Source: Chrysoperla carnea
Lineage: Eukaryota; Arthropoda; Insecta; Neuroptera; Chrysopidae
Assembly (NCBI RefSeq): GCF_905475395.1
Contig: NC_058338.1
Span: 931,001-995,000 of the forward strand
Reading direction: 5' to 3'
DNA length: 64,000 nt
Part shown: piece by piece, positions 1 through 9,535 of the stretch
Layout: each line of letters opens with the position of its first letter
Position numbering within the stretch: the first letter of the stretch is position 1
Program-made: the position numbers and the translations under genes
The notes under the pieces: model-generated
What the model was told of the DNA's origin: nothing
The model's input: only the letters and a program-made list of their open reading frames with translations
The model's database searches: none

Positions 1-371
1 GGTGGATTTTTTAAAGTTTCACTTTTCGGTGTAACCACTGCAAAACTATCGTTTTGTGTTGTTTCGATCGGCACAACTTGTACGTCACTTAAATTCAATT
101 TAATTTCGGTTGGATCAAGTGTGGGTATGGCACAAAATGTTAAACGATCGTGACGTTCATTCGTAAAACATTTTGGCTCGAAATGAAACTGGCAGACGAC
201 TTTGTTGCGTAGCTTTTCGATTGGTAACGTATGGAAATGTGCTTTTTGTGCGTTTATTATCCATTGTTCGCATCGTTTTCGATCTTTGATCGGAAAATGA
301 AAGTAACGTATTTTCTCATCGGTCGATGCACTCAAATTACAATTTCTGTATGAACAACGGAAACCACCCAT
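1..371 (-). CDS. THAP-domain zinc-finger protein, N-terminal part (runs off the left edge)
   Basis: The reverse strand from an ATG at 371 is open for 123 codons to the window edge. The first 85 residues carry a complete THAP zinc finger: Cys6-x4-Cys11, Cys60-x2-His63, the invariant Trp37, Phe69 and the closing box AIPT at 81-84 (AVPT-like, Pro83). A FHFP motif at 24-27 is typical of the family. THAP domains bind DNA sequence-specifically; members are transcription regulators or derive from P-element-type transposases. Residues 86-123 are a Thr/Val-rich linker with no recognisable fold. The C-terminus lies outside the window, so neither the partner domain (coiled coil, transposase-like) nor the length can be judged. 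The gene is antisense to AP-3 beta, whose 5' exons must also lie further left, so it may be nested in an AP-3 beta intron. The domain call is strong; the specific family member is unknown. Confidence 0.85.
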   Translation of the reverse strand, partial: MGGFRCSYRNCNLSASTDEKIRYFHFPIKDRKRCEQWIINAQKAHFHTLPIEKLRNKVVCQFHFEPKCFTNERHDRLTFCAIPTLDPTEIKLNLSDVQVVPIETTQNDSFAVVTPKSETLKNP

Positions 372-908
372 CTCATTTAATTGTTTTTACTTTTTAAATT
401 AATATTTTTTGGTATTTTTACTTGTGTTCCAGTTTTGGATATCGGTAATCGGTTTACTTGTCAAAAATATTTACTATTCGATTAGTTAGTTACAAACGTC
501 AAATTCTAGGGAGTTATTTTTAGTTTTTTTGTGGTACCAACCTTCATGTTAGTTAATATAGTTTGTCTGATATAAATATTTCCTTACTGACTGTTTATGT
601 ATTGTAAAAAAATATTTAATATTTAATCCAATCAATCTGCGAAAAGGATGACAAAATTGTTATCAGAAAACAAGAAATACGTTGTTATAGAAGAAAACAA
701 GCCAAGAAACAAAAAACTGTGCATCAGCAAACCGCTTTTTTGAAATTTGAGAAAAAAAATTTTAAGATTTCCAATCATTTAAATTTTCCCCGGATTTACT
801 CGAAAATGTAAGCGTTAGGTTTGATTTAAAATTAGGGTAGAAAACTTACTTTTTTAATTGAGAGGAAAATGGCAAGACAACGCTTAAATTTTTTTTATTT
901 ATTTTCAG
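372..908. other. Non-coding stretch between the THAP start and the first visible AP-3 beta exon
   Basis: No coding exon was found on either strand. It should contain the THAP promoter and 5'UTR and is probably also AP-3 beta intron sequence, because the exon at 909 begins after a good polypyrimidine-AG acceptor. A stretch near 650-715 resembles one near 39140-39205, suggesting an old dispersed repeat. Confidence 0.5.
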
Positions 909-3455
909 CATGACATTGTCAAATTACAAGTATTAAATTTAGCCGTAAAATTATGGCTTACAAATCGTGAACAAACTGCATTACTATGTCAGTATGTGTT
1001 TAGTTTAGCACGATACGACCAAAGTTATGATATTCGTGATCGAGCACGATTTTTACGACATTTCACTGTGCTGGCCGAAGGGAAAATACTGCCCACACAT
1101 GCACCAGAAATATTTTTACAAACAAAAGCAGCACCTCAATTGAATTCTACATTTAAAGGTCAGTTATTGAGATTTTGGAATTATATTATAATAAAATTTT
1201 TAAGGACTTAGGCAACTTGTACACACCAGAGAAAAGCACCAAATTCGTTTTAGTAGCTAGTTAGCTTTCAATTTTTTGATAGGAATTAACTTCTTCATCA
1301 GCCATCTTGAATTTTAGAGCGGCCATTTTAAGTTTATTAGTGTAAATGTCCCAAATGTGCAATTCCTACTTTTATAATGGCCGACATTAAACTCAAAAAG
1401 AGAATTGGTTCTTGTCAAAAATTGAAAGACTATAAAAATTTGGAGCTTTTGTCCGGTATGTTCTCATTAAGCTACGATCACTTAACCATTTTCTTTTTCT
1501 AAACAGATCGGGAACAATTTCAATTGGGCTCTTTATCACATTATATAAATGCACCAGCTGCTGGATATCGTGAATTGCCACCATTTGCGACGACACCTAC
1601 GTCTAGTGCACTACGAGAAGTTGATACATCATCCACGGAAAATACTTCAACGCATACAAAACAAGTAAATTTATTTGTTATTCCGATTTGTTCTATTGGA
1701 TTGAATCGGAATTCAATCGGAAAATTTTATCCAAATAAACCCAATTCATTTCAATTAAATTTCAAAGTTATAATTGGTTTATATTGGAATCAATCGAAAC
1801 TTTTTTTACAATTGAAGCTTATTCATTCCGATTGATTGAATTGGAAATTTCCGATTCATGAATCGGATTTTTTATCAGAGTTTACAATATTTAATTTCTT
1901 TTTGATTTATAGAAAAAAATATTTTATTCTGACACTGAAGAAGCAAGTTCGGCAGCCGAATATAATAGCAGCAAAGATTCGGACAGTGACGAGGAAGAAG
2001 ATGAAGAGGGAAGTAATTCTGGAGAGAGTGATAGTGATGACAGTGAAAACAAAGGATCAAATAGCGGCGAAGAAAAGTCTGGGTATGAAAAAGATGAAAT
2101 AAAATATGTTTTGGAAAATGTTAATTTTTATTTTGCAATTCTAGATCGAATTCATCGGAAGAAGGCAGTTCAGATGAATCAGATAACGACAGTGAATCAG
2201 ACAGCGATGCAACATCAAGCGAAGAAAAATATTCAGCTCCATCCACAGACGAAGAACCCAACAACACAACCATTCCACCAGCATCCAAAAAAACGACCCG
2301 AAAAAAATCCAAAAGTCCAGAACCGAAAAACAATTTAGATTTATTACTTGATCTCGATTTTAATTCAGAAGTAGCTCCCGTAATGACGCCGTCGATTGGT
2401 GGATTTCTATCACCGATACAATCAACCATTATGCCGAATAAAACAGCGACGGCTGACGTACAAAATATTATACAAACAGTAGCGCCCAAATGTGTGCCAC
2501 AAACCACGCATGAATTATTAAATCGTATCAAAGGGAATGGATTGAGTGTAACGTATCGATTTACAAGATCACCACATTTATTTTCACCACAAATGGCTTC
2601 GGTTGAATTGATCTTTACGAATGGATCAAATCAGGAAATTACTGATATTCATGTGGGTCAAAAGGTACGTCGAAACTTTTGTTTACAGCAAAATTTACCT
2701 TTTAATTTAGCTTTTTGCTCCAAAAAGCTCATTTATAATTGTAAAGTAATGGATTGTGATTTGAAATTTTCAGCATCTGCCAGTTGGAACATTTATTCAT
2801 GATTTTGCAACAATTGGAGTTTTACATCCCGATAGCAGTTTGCCAGGAACGTTAGGAGTTAATTTTAATGATTCCACACAACCGATTAGTTTTGAAATTG
2901 TTTCTTCCGCAGGTAACAAACAAGTACATCCCTAAAACGTCTCCCCCAGGACGTAAATAATTTAAATTGCAGTATAAATGTTTGTAAAAATAATTTGCAG
3001 GTAGCTCCTTAGTAAATTTACGATGTCCCGTTGGTGAACTAATTCAAGCGGTAACGATGTCCGAAAGTAATTTTGCAATTGAATTAAATCGTTTACGTGG
3101 AATGTACGAACATACAGCCAAGATTCATTTAACTCCAACAAATGAGTTTAATTTGGATGAGCTCATTTATAAAGCTGCCAATGTCTCAGCAATCGAGAGC
3201 ACCGATCAAATTTTAAGGTTGGTTATATTTACTTTTAGGGAGCATTAGGTATCATTTGTTATCTCAAGTAACGCGTTTTCTTGTATTTTCCTTTACAGAT
3301 ACACAGGAAGGACATTATCGTCTGCGTCGTTGCTCCTGTTGAATATAAGTAAAACACAGGATCAAATGAATTTAACGGTGAATTGTGAGAAGATCATGAT
3401 TGCTTCCATGTTGTTGGACGAAATCGTTACCAATATTAAACAGTACAAGAAATAA
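909..3455 (+). CDS. AP3B1: AP-3 complex subunit beta, C-terminal seven exons (5' part outside the window)
   Basis: Exons 909-1158, 1507-1664, 1913-2082, 2145-2664, 2774-2912, 3001-3217 and 3299-3455 join in phase at every GT-AG junction and give 536 residues ending in TAA. The first exon is the end of the adaptin trunk ([10 protein letters not shown] is diagnostic). Then come the [12 protein letters not shown] segment, a Ser/Asp/Glu-rich hinge opening with [10 protein letters not shown] (exons 3-4), and the beta-3 C-terminal ear, ending NIKQYKK. AP-3 beta is a large subunit of the heterotetrameric coat that sorts cargo from endosomes to lysosomes and lysosome-related organelles such as pigment granules (Drosophila ruby, human AP3B1/AP3B2). 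The family has about 1,100 residues, so roughly the first half is missing on the left. A poly(A) signal AATAAA lies at 3698-3703. The gene converges on PYROXD1. The family call is near certain. Confidence 0.95.
1665..1912 (+). other. AP-3 beta intron with degenerate inverted motifs
   Basis: This intron carries repeated ATTCCGATT/AATCGGAAT-like words in both orientations, including a dyad with 7-base arms (GATTGAA / TTCAATC) near 1693-1712 and another around 1828-1868. They look like decayed palindromic repeat sequence. No coding potential is needed to explain them. Confidence 0.4.
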
Positions 3456-4028
3456 GTATCCATTCCATTTAGACCACCACCGCCCGTGTGAGATCTGGGT
3501 GTTCGAATTTTCTCGCTTTTATCTCGAAGACACCTTTAGCCAAAAATGTTTGTAGTTTTCAAGTTCCTCGGAGATAAAAGTCGGAAAATGAGATACCTCA
3601 CGATCTGTCTGGGTCTGACCTGGATCTTGGAGTGATTGGAAGTGAAGGTTGAGGTATTTATTGATCTGATCTGATCTGATTTCTACTTATTTTTTAAAAT
3701 AAATATTTAATTTTTTTATTTTATAACTTTCAAATAAATATATTTTTTGTTAGTCCAATCAAAATCATTCTTTCATGGATTTTAATTTCAAATCATTCCA
3801 CACAAAATACTATTAATTTCCCTTTTTTTTTTCAAAAGAATGGGAAATGCAAATTAAAAGAGTCCTTATTCCTCATTAAAAGGTATCCTGTATAAAAAAT
3901 TTGTGTTCAAGATCGATAAAACCCAGAAAATAGGGGAATTATTGGTACTGAAAATTATCTGGAAATTGGCAGGAAATTTAAAATTAAAAAAAACCCTTTT
4001 TAATAATTCACTATTTATTATAAATTTT
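3456..4028. other. 3' intergenic region between convergent AP-3 beta and PYROXD1
   Basis: It contains the AP-3 beta 3'UTR with AATAAA at 3698-3703 and a short GATCT microsatellite at about 3661-3681. On the reverse strand the PYROXD1 poly(A) signal AATAAA lies at 4018-4013, about 10 bases after its stop codon. The two transcripts therefore end within roughly 300 bases of each other. No other gene is seen. Confidence 0.6.
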
Positions 4029-5863
4029 TTAATCAAAATAGTCCTCGATATCAATATCAGGATTCAATAAATCCTCCCCATAAACACTCACATCTAATTG
4101 ATTTAAAATTAAATTTTCCATGGTTTCTTCCAAATCGGTATCACCAATTAAAATCGCTCCTTGAATTTTACCATCTTGTATAACCAATTTAATATATTCC
4201 ATGTTTGGGGTAATTCGAACCAGACATTCATATTGATTATGTAACTTTTGACCATTAAATAGACCCAACAGAATTACTTTGAACCCGAATAAAGTTGTCG
4301 AATGCGAGAATAATTCAAAACAGAAATCTTGTAACACTTGTTCATCCTGTATGCGGGATATTATCGATTTAGCTGCATATGAAGCCATTTGTCGTGCTTG
4401 AGACCATAAACGCATTTGAAACCAATGTTTAGCGTGTTCCCAATTAGCGGTGCAAACATCTCCAGCTGCATATACACCTACAAAATTTAAGAAACTCTCG
4501 GTTAGTACAGGAAATTCATTTAAAATCAGGGTCGGCTAACTAATGTTTTAACTCCCGAACCAAAAAAAAAGTTGTGTTATAAGTTTGACCGCTATGTGTG
4601 TGTGTGTCTGTACACCTACAAAATTTAAGAAACTCTCGGTTAGTACAGGAAATTCATTTAAAATCAGAGTCGGCTAACTAATGTTTTAACTCCCGAACAA
4701 AAAAAAAAAGTTGTGTTATAAGTTTGACCGCTGTGTGTGTGTGTGTGTCTGTCTGCCTGTGGCATCGTAACACCTAAACAGATGAACCGATGTAGATTTT
4801 TTTATTTCATTTGAGAGGTAATTCAATTTAACTCAAAAAAAATGTCGGTCATCCAGGTACTTTATCCAGGTGCGCCAATTTTTTGGCGAGTGTAATATAT
4901 TTAGGGGATCGTTTAAATACCTGAAATAGATGTTTCCATTTGACCATTAACTTCAATACCTCCATCCGCAGCTAATTTTAACTCCTGATCCGTTTTAATA
5001 TTCGAACAAGGTAAAACACCCGTCGCCGAAACAATTAAATCGCATTCAACACACGTCCCATTTGTTAATCGAACCGATAAAGGCCATTCTTCATTTTCGA
5101 GATGCGTAACTTGTTCAATTTCCGAATTATAAATTATCGAAACACTTTTCGAACATGTTCCCGAAATATCAAATTTCGTATGCCAATCAGGTCCTAAAGC
5201 AACCCCCCCACTACGAGATCCATTCCCAATTTCAGAGTATCGTAAACGTTTCACGATAGTTTTAGCTTGCCCGGACGCATCCGCATCTTTCATTTTAAAT
5301 TGGAAAAATTCCGCAGCACCGGGATCTAGAAATGTCGATGATATAAAATTATCTTTAACTGCCCAAATAATTTCGATATTTTTTAATTCGTAAACTAATT
5401 CGGTTGCAATTCCACCATTTCCCACAATTAAAATTTTTCTCGACGATTTAATTCGATCTTGTAAAATCGATACCGAATCTGTATCGCGAATTCCTAACAC
5501 GAATTTATTGTTAAAATCGATTAATTTCGGTTGTCCTCCCATACAAAGACATACAAATTTGTATTTAATACAACGATTCGATTCAGTTCGAATTGTTTTT
5601 TCGTGGGAAATAATTTCGAGGAGTGTATCAAAAATGATTGTAACATTCGAATATTTTTCGTGTAAAGTTTCGGCATTTTTTTCTTCGACATCGAAATTAA
5701 CGATTGTTTTCGTGATTGCAACGAGATTTGTAACCGTTTTAATTAATTGTGATTTTGTTATTAAAATTATTTTTAAATTTGGACCAAGAAAAGCCAAAGT
5801 TTCGCAACATGTCACACCCGCAATACCCCCACCCACTACAACTATATCCGCTTCCGTTTCCAT
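4029..5863 (-). CDS. PYROXD1: Pyridine nucleotide-disulphide oxidoreductase domain-containing protein 1
   Basis: Two exons, 5863-4921 and 4477-4029, join in phase (G plus GT) and encode 463 residues; the human protein is about 500. The N-terminal FAD dinucleotide-binding motif GGGIAG is at residues 11-16. The second, NAD(P)H-binding motif GNGGIA is at 148-153. The conserved DLIVSATGVLPC segment ends exon 1, and the diagnostic AAGDVCTANWEHAKHWFQMR opens exon 2. PYROXD1 is a class I flavoprotein oxidoreductase of nucleus and cytosol; human mutations cause myopathy, and a role protecting the tRNA ligase complex from oxidation has been reported. The start is fixed by ATG followed at once by the FAD motif, as in orthologues. 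The MRPS18B stop lies one codon upstream in the same frame, so the gene has almost no 5'UTR of its own. The 443-base intron carries a transposon piece and a 138-bp tandem duplication. Confidence 0.95.
4473..4750 (-). repeat. 138-bp tandem duplication at the PYROXD1 intron/exon 2 border
   Basis: Two near-identical units start at 4473 and 4611 (period 138), both beginning TACACCTACAAAATTTAAG. On the coding strand this copies the intron 3' end, including the acceptor AG and the first few bases of exon 2, so a decoy acceptor lies upstream of the real one at 4477. Each unit ends in a (GT)n run followed by GTCTG. Confidence 0.85.
4555..4850 (+). mobile_element. Dispersed repeat family B inside the PYROXD1 intron
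   Basis: The hallmark is GTGTGTCTGTCTG followed by GGCATCGTA, CCTAAACRGATGAA and a T-run with TTTCATTTGARAGGTA. The same series occurs at 18015-18140, 30537-30800, 51170-51425, 52430-52600, 52965-53070 and weakly at 56880-56930. It has no coding capacity, so it is a non-autonomous element. The class is not determined. Confidence 0.6.
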
Positions 5864-5866
5864 TGT

Positions 5867-6415
5867 TTACTTGTAATATAAACTGTAATCGTAATTTCGG
5901 AATGGAACATCAAATGTTAGAATTCCTCGATCGCGTGCTCTTTGAACGCTCACCAACAGTTCGAAATGTTTTTTCTGGCATAAACCGGTTTTTTGATAGC
6001 TTAAAATCGTTCCCGTATGTGGGCAAATAAATTGTTGTAACAATTCGGGATTATTTTCACTTAAAACTAAATATTCATCTCGACATATCGGACATGGATT
6101 TCCCGTGGAAATTACTTTGTTTCGAATACACGTTTTACGTGTTTTTTTCGGTGCAAATGCACCTTTAAAGTTTCGTCGGTATTGTGTCCAAACCGGTTGT
6201 TCGCCGTATGTTTCTTTGTATGCGTTACTTTTTAAATATTTGATACTCGTTTCGACGGGAATCACTTGACTACGATCTTTTGATATTCCCACAGGTTCGT
6301 TAGTATTTGTGGTTGATTTTTTTTCTGTAGATTTTTCCGTACAAAGTTTTGTTGTGGAAATTGTACGAATTGAAAAACTACTTTGTAAAAATGGTTTTAA
6401 ACGTATCAAAGACAT
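5867..6415 (-). CDS. MRPS18B: Mitochondrial small ribosomal subunit protein bS18 family, MRPS18B
   Basis: A single exon of 182 residues. The first ATG at 6415 gives an N-terminus rich in Arg, Ser, Leu and Phe and lacking acidic residues (SLIRLKPFLQSSFSIRTIS), a good mitochondrial import signal. An upstream GTG reading is not needed. The core shows KTRKTCIRNKV, NPCPICRDEY, QQFICPHTG and TGLCQKKH, the spaced cysteines of metazoan S18 paralogues, and ends with ARDRGILTFDVP and a YDYSLYY tail typical of MRPS18B. The protein is part of the mitochondrial 28S subunit. Its TAA stop is separated from the PYROXD1 ATG by one codon (ACA), in frame, so both probably share one transcript. It is divergent from NFATC2IP. 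The family call is strong; paralogue B rather than A or C is supported by the C-terminus. Confidence 0.92.
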   Translation of the reverse strand: MSLIRLKPFLQSSFSIRTISTTKLCTEKSTEKKSTTNTNEPVGISKDRSQVIPVETSIKYLKSNAYKETYGEQPVWTQYRRNFKGAFAPKKTRKTCIRNKVISTGNPCPICRDEYLVLSENNPELLQQFICPHTGTILSYQKTGLCQKKHFELLVSVQRARDRGILTFDVPFRNYDYSLYYK

Positions 6416-7219
6416 TACAAATGAAAACAAATTTTCACACACTTTTCTGCTTAAATTTTACGATTTTATTGGTTATGAAATGAAATAAAAAAATAGCATG
6501 TATAAAATTGACGGTCTATTTAACTAAATAAGTCTTTGGCCCTTTTGATATTTTTCAATGATTATTACTCTAATCAAATTAGATTTTTAAACTCAAATTT
6601 CGACTTTTGTATTTAATTAATATTACAATTTATTTGAAAAATACAATACTTTTTGTTACTGTCAATTTTTGAGCTCTAACAGCCTTGATTCCATTACCAT
6701 TACAATAAAATTCTAAACATTTTGAATAAACCGCGGTAAATGTACTTGAAATGAACGCCATCTTATGTTTGCGAGTTGAGTTTTAATTGACAGACAAGTT
6801 GAGTTTATATAAATAAAAATATTTACGGTTTTTGAATTTGAATTTTTTTATTTAATTAATATTACAATTTATTCGAAGCATTCTACGTTTTGTGTTAGTT
6901 TCATAGTTTTTATGATCGCTAAATATATAAGGTTAGTTATCTTTTTAATTTAATTAATTTATGAAAAGGAATTATTTATATTTTGTTATTCATTTTTCAA
7001 ACTAGCGGGAAGTTTTTATAAAAATTCATTTTGTATTTTTTTACAAACAAATTTAATTTTAAAACATATTCGTGTTAAAATTTTGCGATTTGAATACAAA
7101 TACAGTAAAAATGACGCTAGGCTGCCTTGAAAAATTTCCCCCCTAGGTTTCCTCTACGAAGTTTTTTGGGTTATTTTTGATTTTGAACAATTTTGCCAGA
7201 AGACAAAATTTCAATATTT
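6416..7219. promoter_or_regulatory. Divergent upstream region of MRPS18B and NFATC2IP
   Basis: This 0.8-kb stretch, together with the transposon that follows, separates two divergently transcribed genes and should hold the MRPS18B promoter. It is AT-rich with no ORF. A block of about 30 bases reading ATTTAATTAATATTACAATT occurs twice (near 6610 and 6848), each followed by a TTTTGTTA-like word, so part of it is a short direct duplication. No clear TATA box could be chosen. Confidence 0.4.
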
Positions 7220-7766
7220 TTATACCATGCATATATGTAATATGCAAGGTATACTAAGTTTAGTCCCAAGTTTGTAACGCTTAAAAATATTGATGTTACG
7301 AAAAAAATTTTGGTTTAGGTATTCATAAAATCCCCTAATTAGTCCATTTCCGGTTGTCTGTCCGTCTGTGGACACGATAACTCAAAAACGAAAAAAGATA
7401 TCGAGCTGAAATTTTTACAGCGTACTCAGGACGTAAAAAGTGAGATCAAGTTCGTAAATGAGCAACATAGGTCAATTGGATCTTGGGTCCATATGACGCA
7501 TCTTGTAAACCGTTAGAGATAGAACAAATGTTTAAATGTAAAAAATGTTCCTTATAAAAAAATAAACAACTTTTGTTTGAAACATTTTCTTGTAAACATC
7601 ACTGTTTACCCACGAGGGCGCTAATTAGGTGCAAATTTTGTAGTATGTATTGGAAATCTTTCTTTATTTACGTGACGTCAAAAAACAAACGATTGCGTCA
7701 TCAAAACTGTCTATACATGGTATTTCAACAATTAACTCAATCAATTGTTTGTTTTTACTTGTTTTT
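7220..7766 (+). mobile_element. Full-length copy of dispersed repeat family A (copy A1), upstream of NFATC2IP
   Basis: This is one of two near-full-length copies; the other is A2 at 50451-51090 in the opposite orientation. One end reads TATACCATGCATAT. The other reads ATACATGGTATTTCAACAAT and continues through a CTCAATCAATTGTTTG palindromic stretch to TTTTTACTTGTT. Internal landmarks shared with A2 are GTCCATTTCCGGTTGTC, ATCGAGCTGAAATTTTTACA, GACGTAAAAAGTGAG, GGTCAATTGG, AACATCACTGTTTACCC and TACGTGACGTCA. There is no ORF, so it is non-autonomous. It ends about 20 bases before the NFATC2IP start codon. Confidence 0.8.
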
Positions 7767-7784
7767 TTAGATAAAACATTGAAA

Positions 7785-8840
7785 ATGTCTTCGAGTGAAG
7801 ACGAAGATTTTTATTCGGATCCAGTAAAACAATTAGCAAAGTTTAACGATGTCGAATCAAATGACGAAGATGATTTTGAAATCAAAGAAAATGTACCTGT
7901 ATCACCGTCTCCAGTTAAAATTGCTCCAAAACAAAGAGGACGAAGATCAAAACAGATTAAAAATGACGATTTAGAAATTCTAAAGACTGAAGTTATAAAA
8001 AAAGGAGTCAGATCGAAATCCCGAAGCAAAAAATCAAAGGTAAAAGAAGAGACTTTAGAAGTTGTAAAAAGTCAAAGACCACGAAGATCTCGAGCAAAAA
8101 AAACATATGTAGACGAAGATGACGAAGATTTGGATATATTAGAAGTGATTTCGTTGAGTAACCGACGAAGATCAACGAAAAGAACTCGAACAGCTCAATC
8201 AAAATCACCAAAACCACGTAGAGGACGTAAAAAAAGGACCCGACAACAAAATTCCTCGATAATAATTTTATCCGACAACGAGGATTCCGTACAAACGAAC
8301 GCCACACAAACCGAACAAATCGTTTCGGATGTAAATTTCGAACATAAAATCAAGGTTTGGTGGCAATGTAACGAATTGACCGAATTTAAAATTCGTAAAT
8401 ATCAAAAATTACAAACAATCTTCGATTTTTATGCGAATCGAGAGAAAATCCCGTTAAATCGTTTAATTTTTTTATTAAATAATAAGACAATTTATCCAAC
8501 GGATACACCGGATATGCTGAAATTGGAACGGATTCATATTATCGAAGGGGGTTGTATAAATGAGGATGTGGTAGACATGGTGGGGGGCGCACGAGAATCG
8601 AATAATGCTGCGTCGATGATTCAATTAAAAGTTCAATTACGTGATCGAAAAAAACCATTACATGTGTTTATCAAGAAAACGGAACCGTTAAGTGTGCTGA
8701 TGGCGAAATGTACCGAAGAATTAGAATGTGATATTAAGAAGTTACGTTTTGAATTCGATGGGGATTTATTAAATCCAAACGATACGCCAGAATCCTTGGA
8801 CTTTGATGGTGGCGAGTGTATTGATGTATTTGTTAAATAA
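7785..8840 (+). CDS. NFATC2IP: NFATC2-interacting protein homologue (Rad60/Esc2-type, two SUMO-like domains)
   Basis: A single open exon of 351 residues from the ATG at 7785. The 45 open codons before it read through the family A transposon and are discarded. Residues 1-75 are acidic. Residues 75-165 are Arg/Lys/Ser-rich with RGRR and KKRTR clusters, likely nuclear signals. A SIIILSD segment near 160 looks like a SUMO-interacting motif. Two ubiquitin-like beta-grasp domains follow, at about 186-260 (HKIKVWWQC to HIIEGG) and 277-351 (IQLKVQLRD to CIDVFVK). This layout matches the RENi family (Rad60, Esc2, NFATC2IP; Drosophila CG4449), which works with the SUMO E2 Ubc9 and SMC5/6 in genome stability. 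The protein ends at the second domain with no diglycine, as in the family. An acceptor-like TTTTTTTAG at 7762-7770 may join an upstream non-coding exon. AATAAA overlaps the stop codon. Confidence 0.87.
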   Translation: MSSSEDEDFYSDPVKQLAKFNDVESNDEDDFEIKENVPVSPSPVKIAPKQRGRRSKQIKNDDLEILKTEVIKKGVRSKSRSKKSKVKEETLEVVKSQRPRRSRAKKTYVDEDDEDLDILEVISLSNRRRSTKRTRTAQSKSPKPRRGRKKRTRQQNSSIIILSDNEDSVQTNATQTEQIVSDVNFEHKIKVWWQCNELTEFKIRKYQKLQTIFDFYANREKIPLNRLIFLLNNKTIYPTDTPDMLKLERIHIIEGGCINEDVVDMVGGARESNNAASMIQLKVQLRDRKKPLHVFIKKTEPLSVLMAKCTEELECDIKKLRFEFDGDLLNPNDTPESLDFDGGECIDVFVK

Positions 8841-9159
8841 ATTTATATTTTTAAGGAATTTTTGTTCAAAAAATAAGGATAGTGGGGTAGTAAATCTGCC
8901 TGGATTATGATAATCAATTCGGGAAATTTTGAGAGAAGACAAAAAAATATCATATATCTCACGGTATCGCGCCAAGCGCAAAGAGCTCCCTTCCAAACTT
9001 ATTCCTTTTCCCTTCCATTTTCCCAACGACTTTAATTATTAGATTTAATTAATATTAAATATTATTTTGATTGAAAAAATTTCATTATAAATTGTACATT
9101 CCTAAATTGCCTCCAAAAATTTGGGCACTAATTAATATATTGTTATTATTAGACGAATA
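8841..9159. other. 3' flank of NFATC2IP
   Basis: AT-rich sequence between the NFATC2IP stop and a TIR element. No gene or structured repeat is seen. Confidence 0.5.
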
Positions 9160-9535
9160 AACGAAGGACTAAACATGATCAAAGTTCGAAAAATTTGAGC
9201 AGTAAGTCGAATTTGATTCCAAATTATTAAGAATTAGTCTTAGACGCTGAAGTTCTCCTCTTCTATGCATTCAGATTCAATGAAAGTTATCTCTTTCTCT
9301 TTGAAACTCTCTACGACGAAATAGTTGGAGCCAACATCCAGTCTATAACGAATTTCTCGAAAACACCACTAGACGACGAGGAATCGTTTACCCTGAGCAC
9401 CAGGTACCTCTGAGACCAATTTTTCCACGATAGTCGTGTTTAGCAACCCCGAAAACCCCTGAGTAACAATTTTGGACTTTGGACGCGTTCAATTACTTAC
9501 TGCTCAAATTTTTCGAACTTTAATCCCTCGTTTCT
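9160..9535. mobile_element. Terminal-inverted-repeat element (MITE-like), about 375 bp
   Basis: The left end near 9160-9211 contains GTTCGAAAAATTTGAGCAGT, preceded by CGAAGGACTAAA. The right end at 9493-9533 is its inverse, ending in TTTAATCCCTCGTTT. The inverted match is about 37 bases with a small insertion in the left arm. Inside are about 280 bases without a full ORF. The two-base TA at each edge (AATAAACG on the left, GTTTCTA on the right) hints at a TA target, but this is not clean. Confidence 0.7.

Noticed and set aside
2121-2531. Minus-strand ORF of 136 codons
   Set aside because: It is a shadow of the Ser/Asp-rich AP-3 beta hinge exon, whose TCA/GAT codons keep the opposite strand open.
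5508-6030. Plus-strand ORFs of 122 and 93 codons
   Set aside because: They are antisense shadows of PYROXD1 and MRPS18B.
7650-7784. Longer NFATC2IP N-terminus from an upstream TTG
   Set aside because: The 45 extra codons lie in the family A transposon and no ATG supports them.
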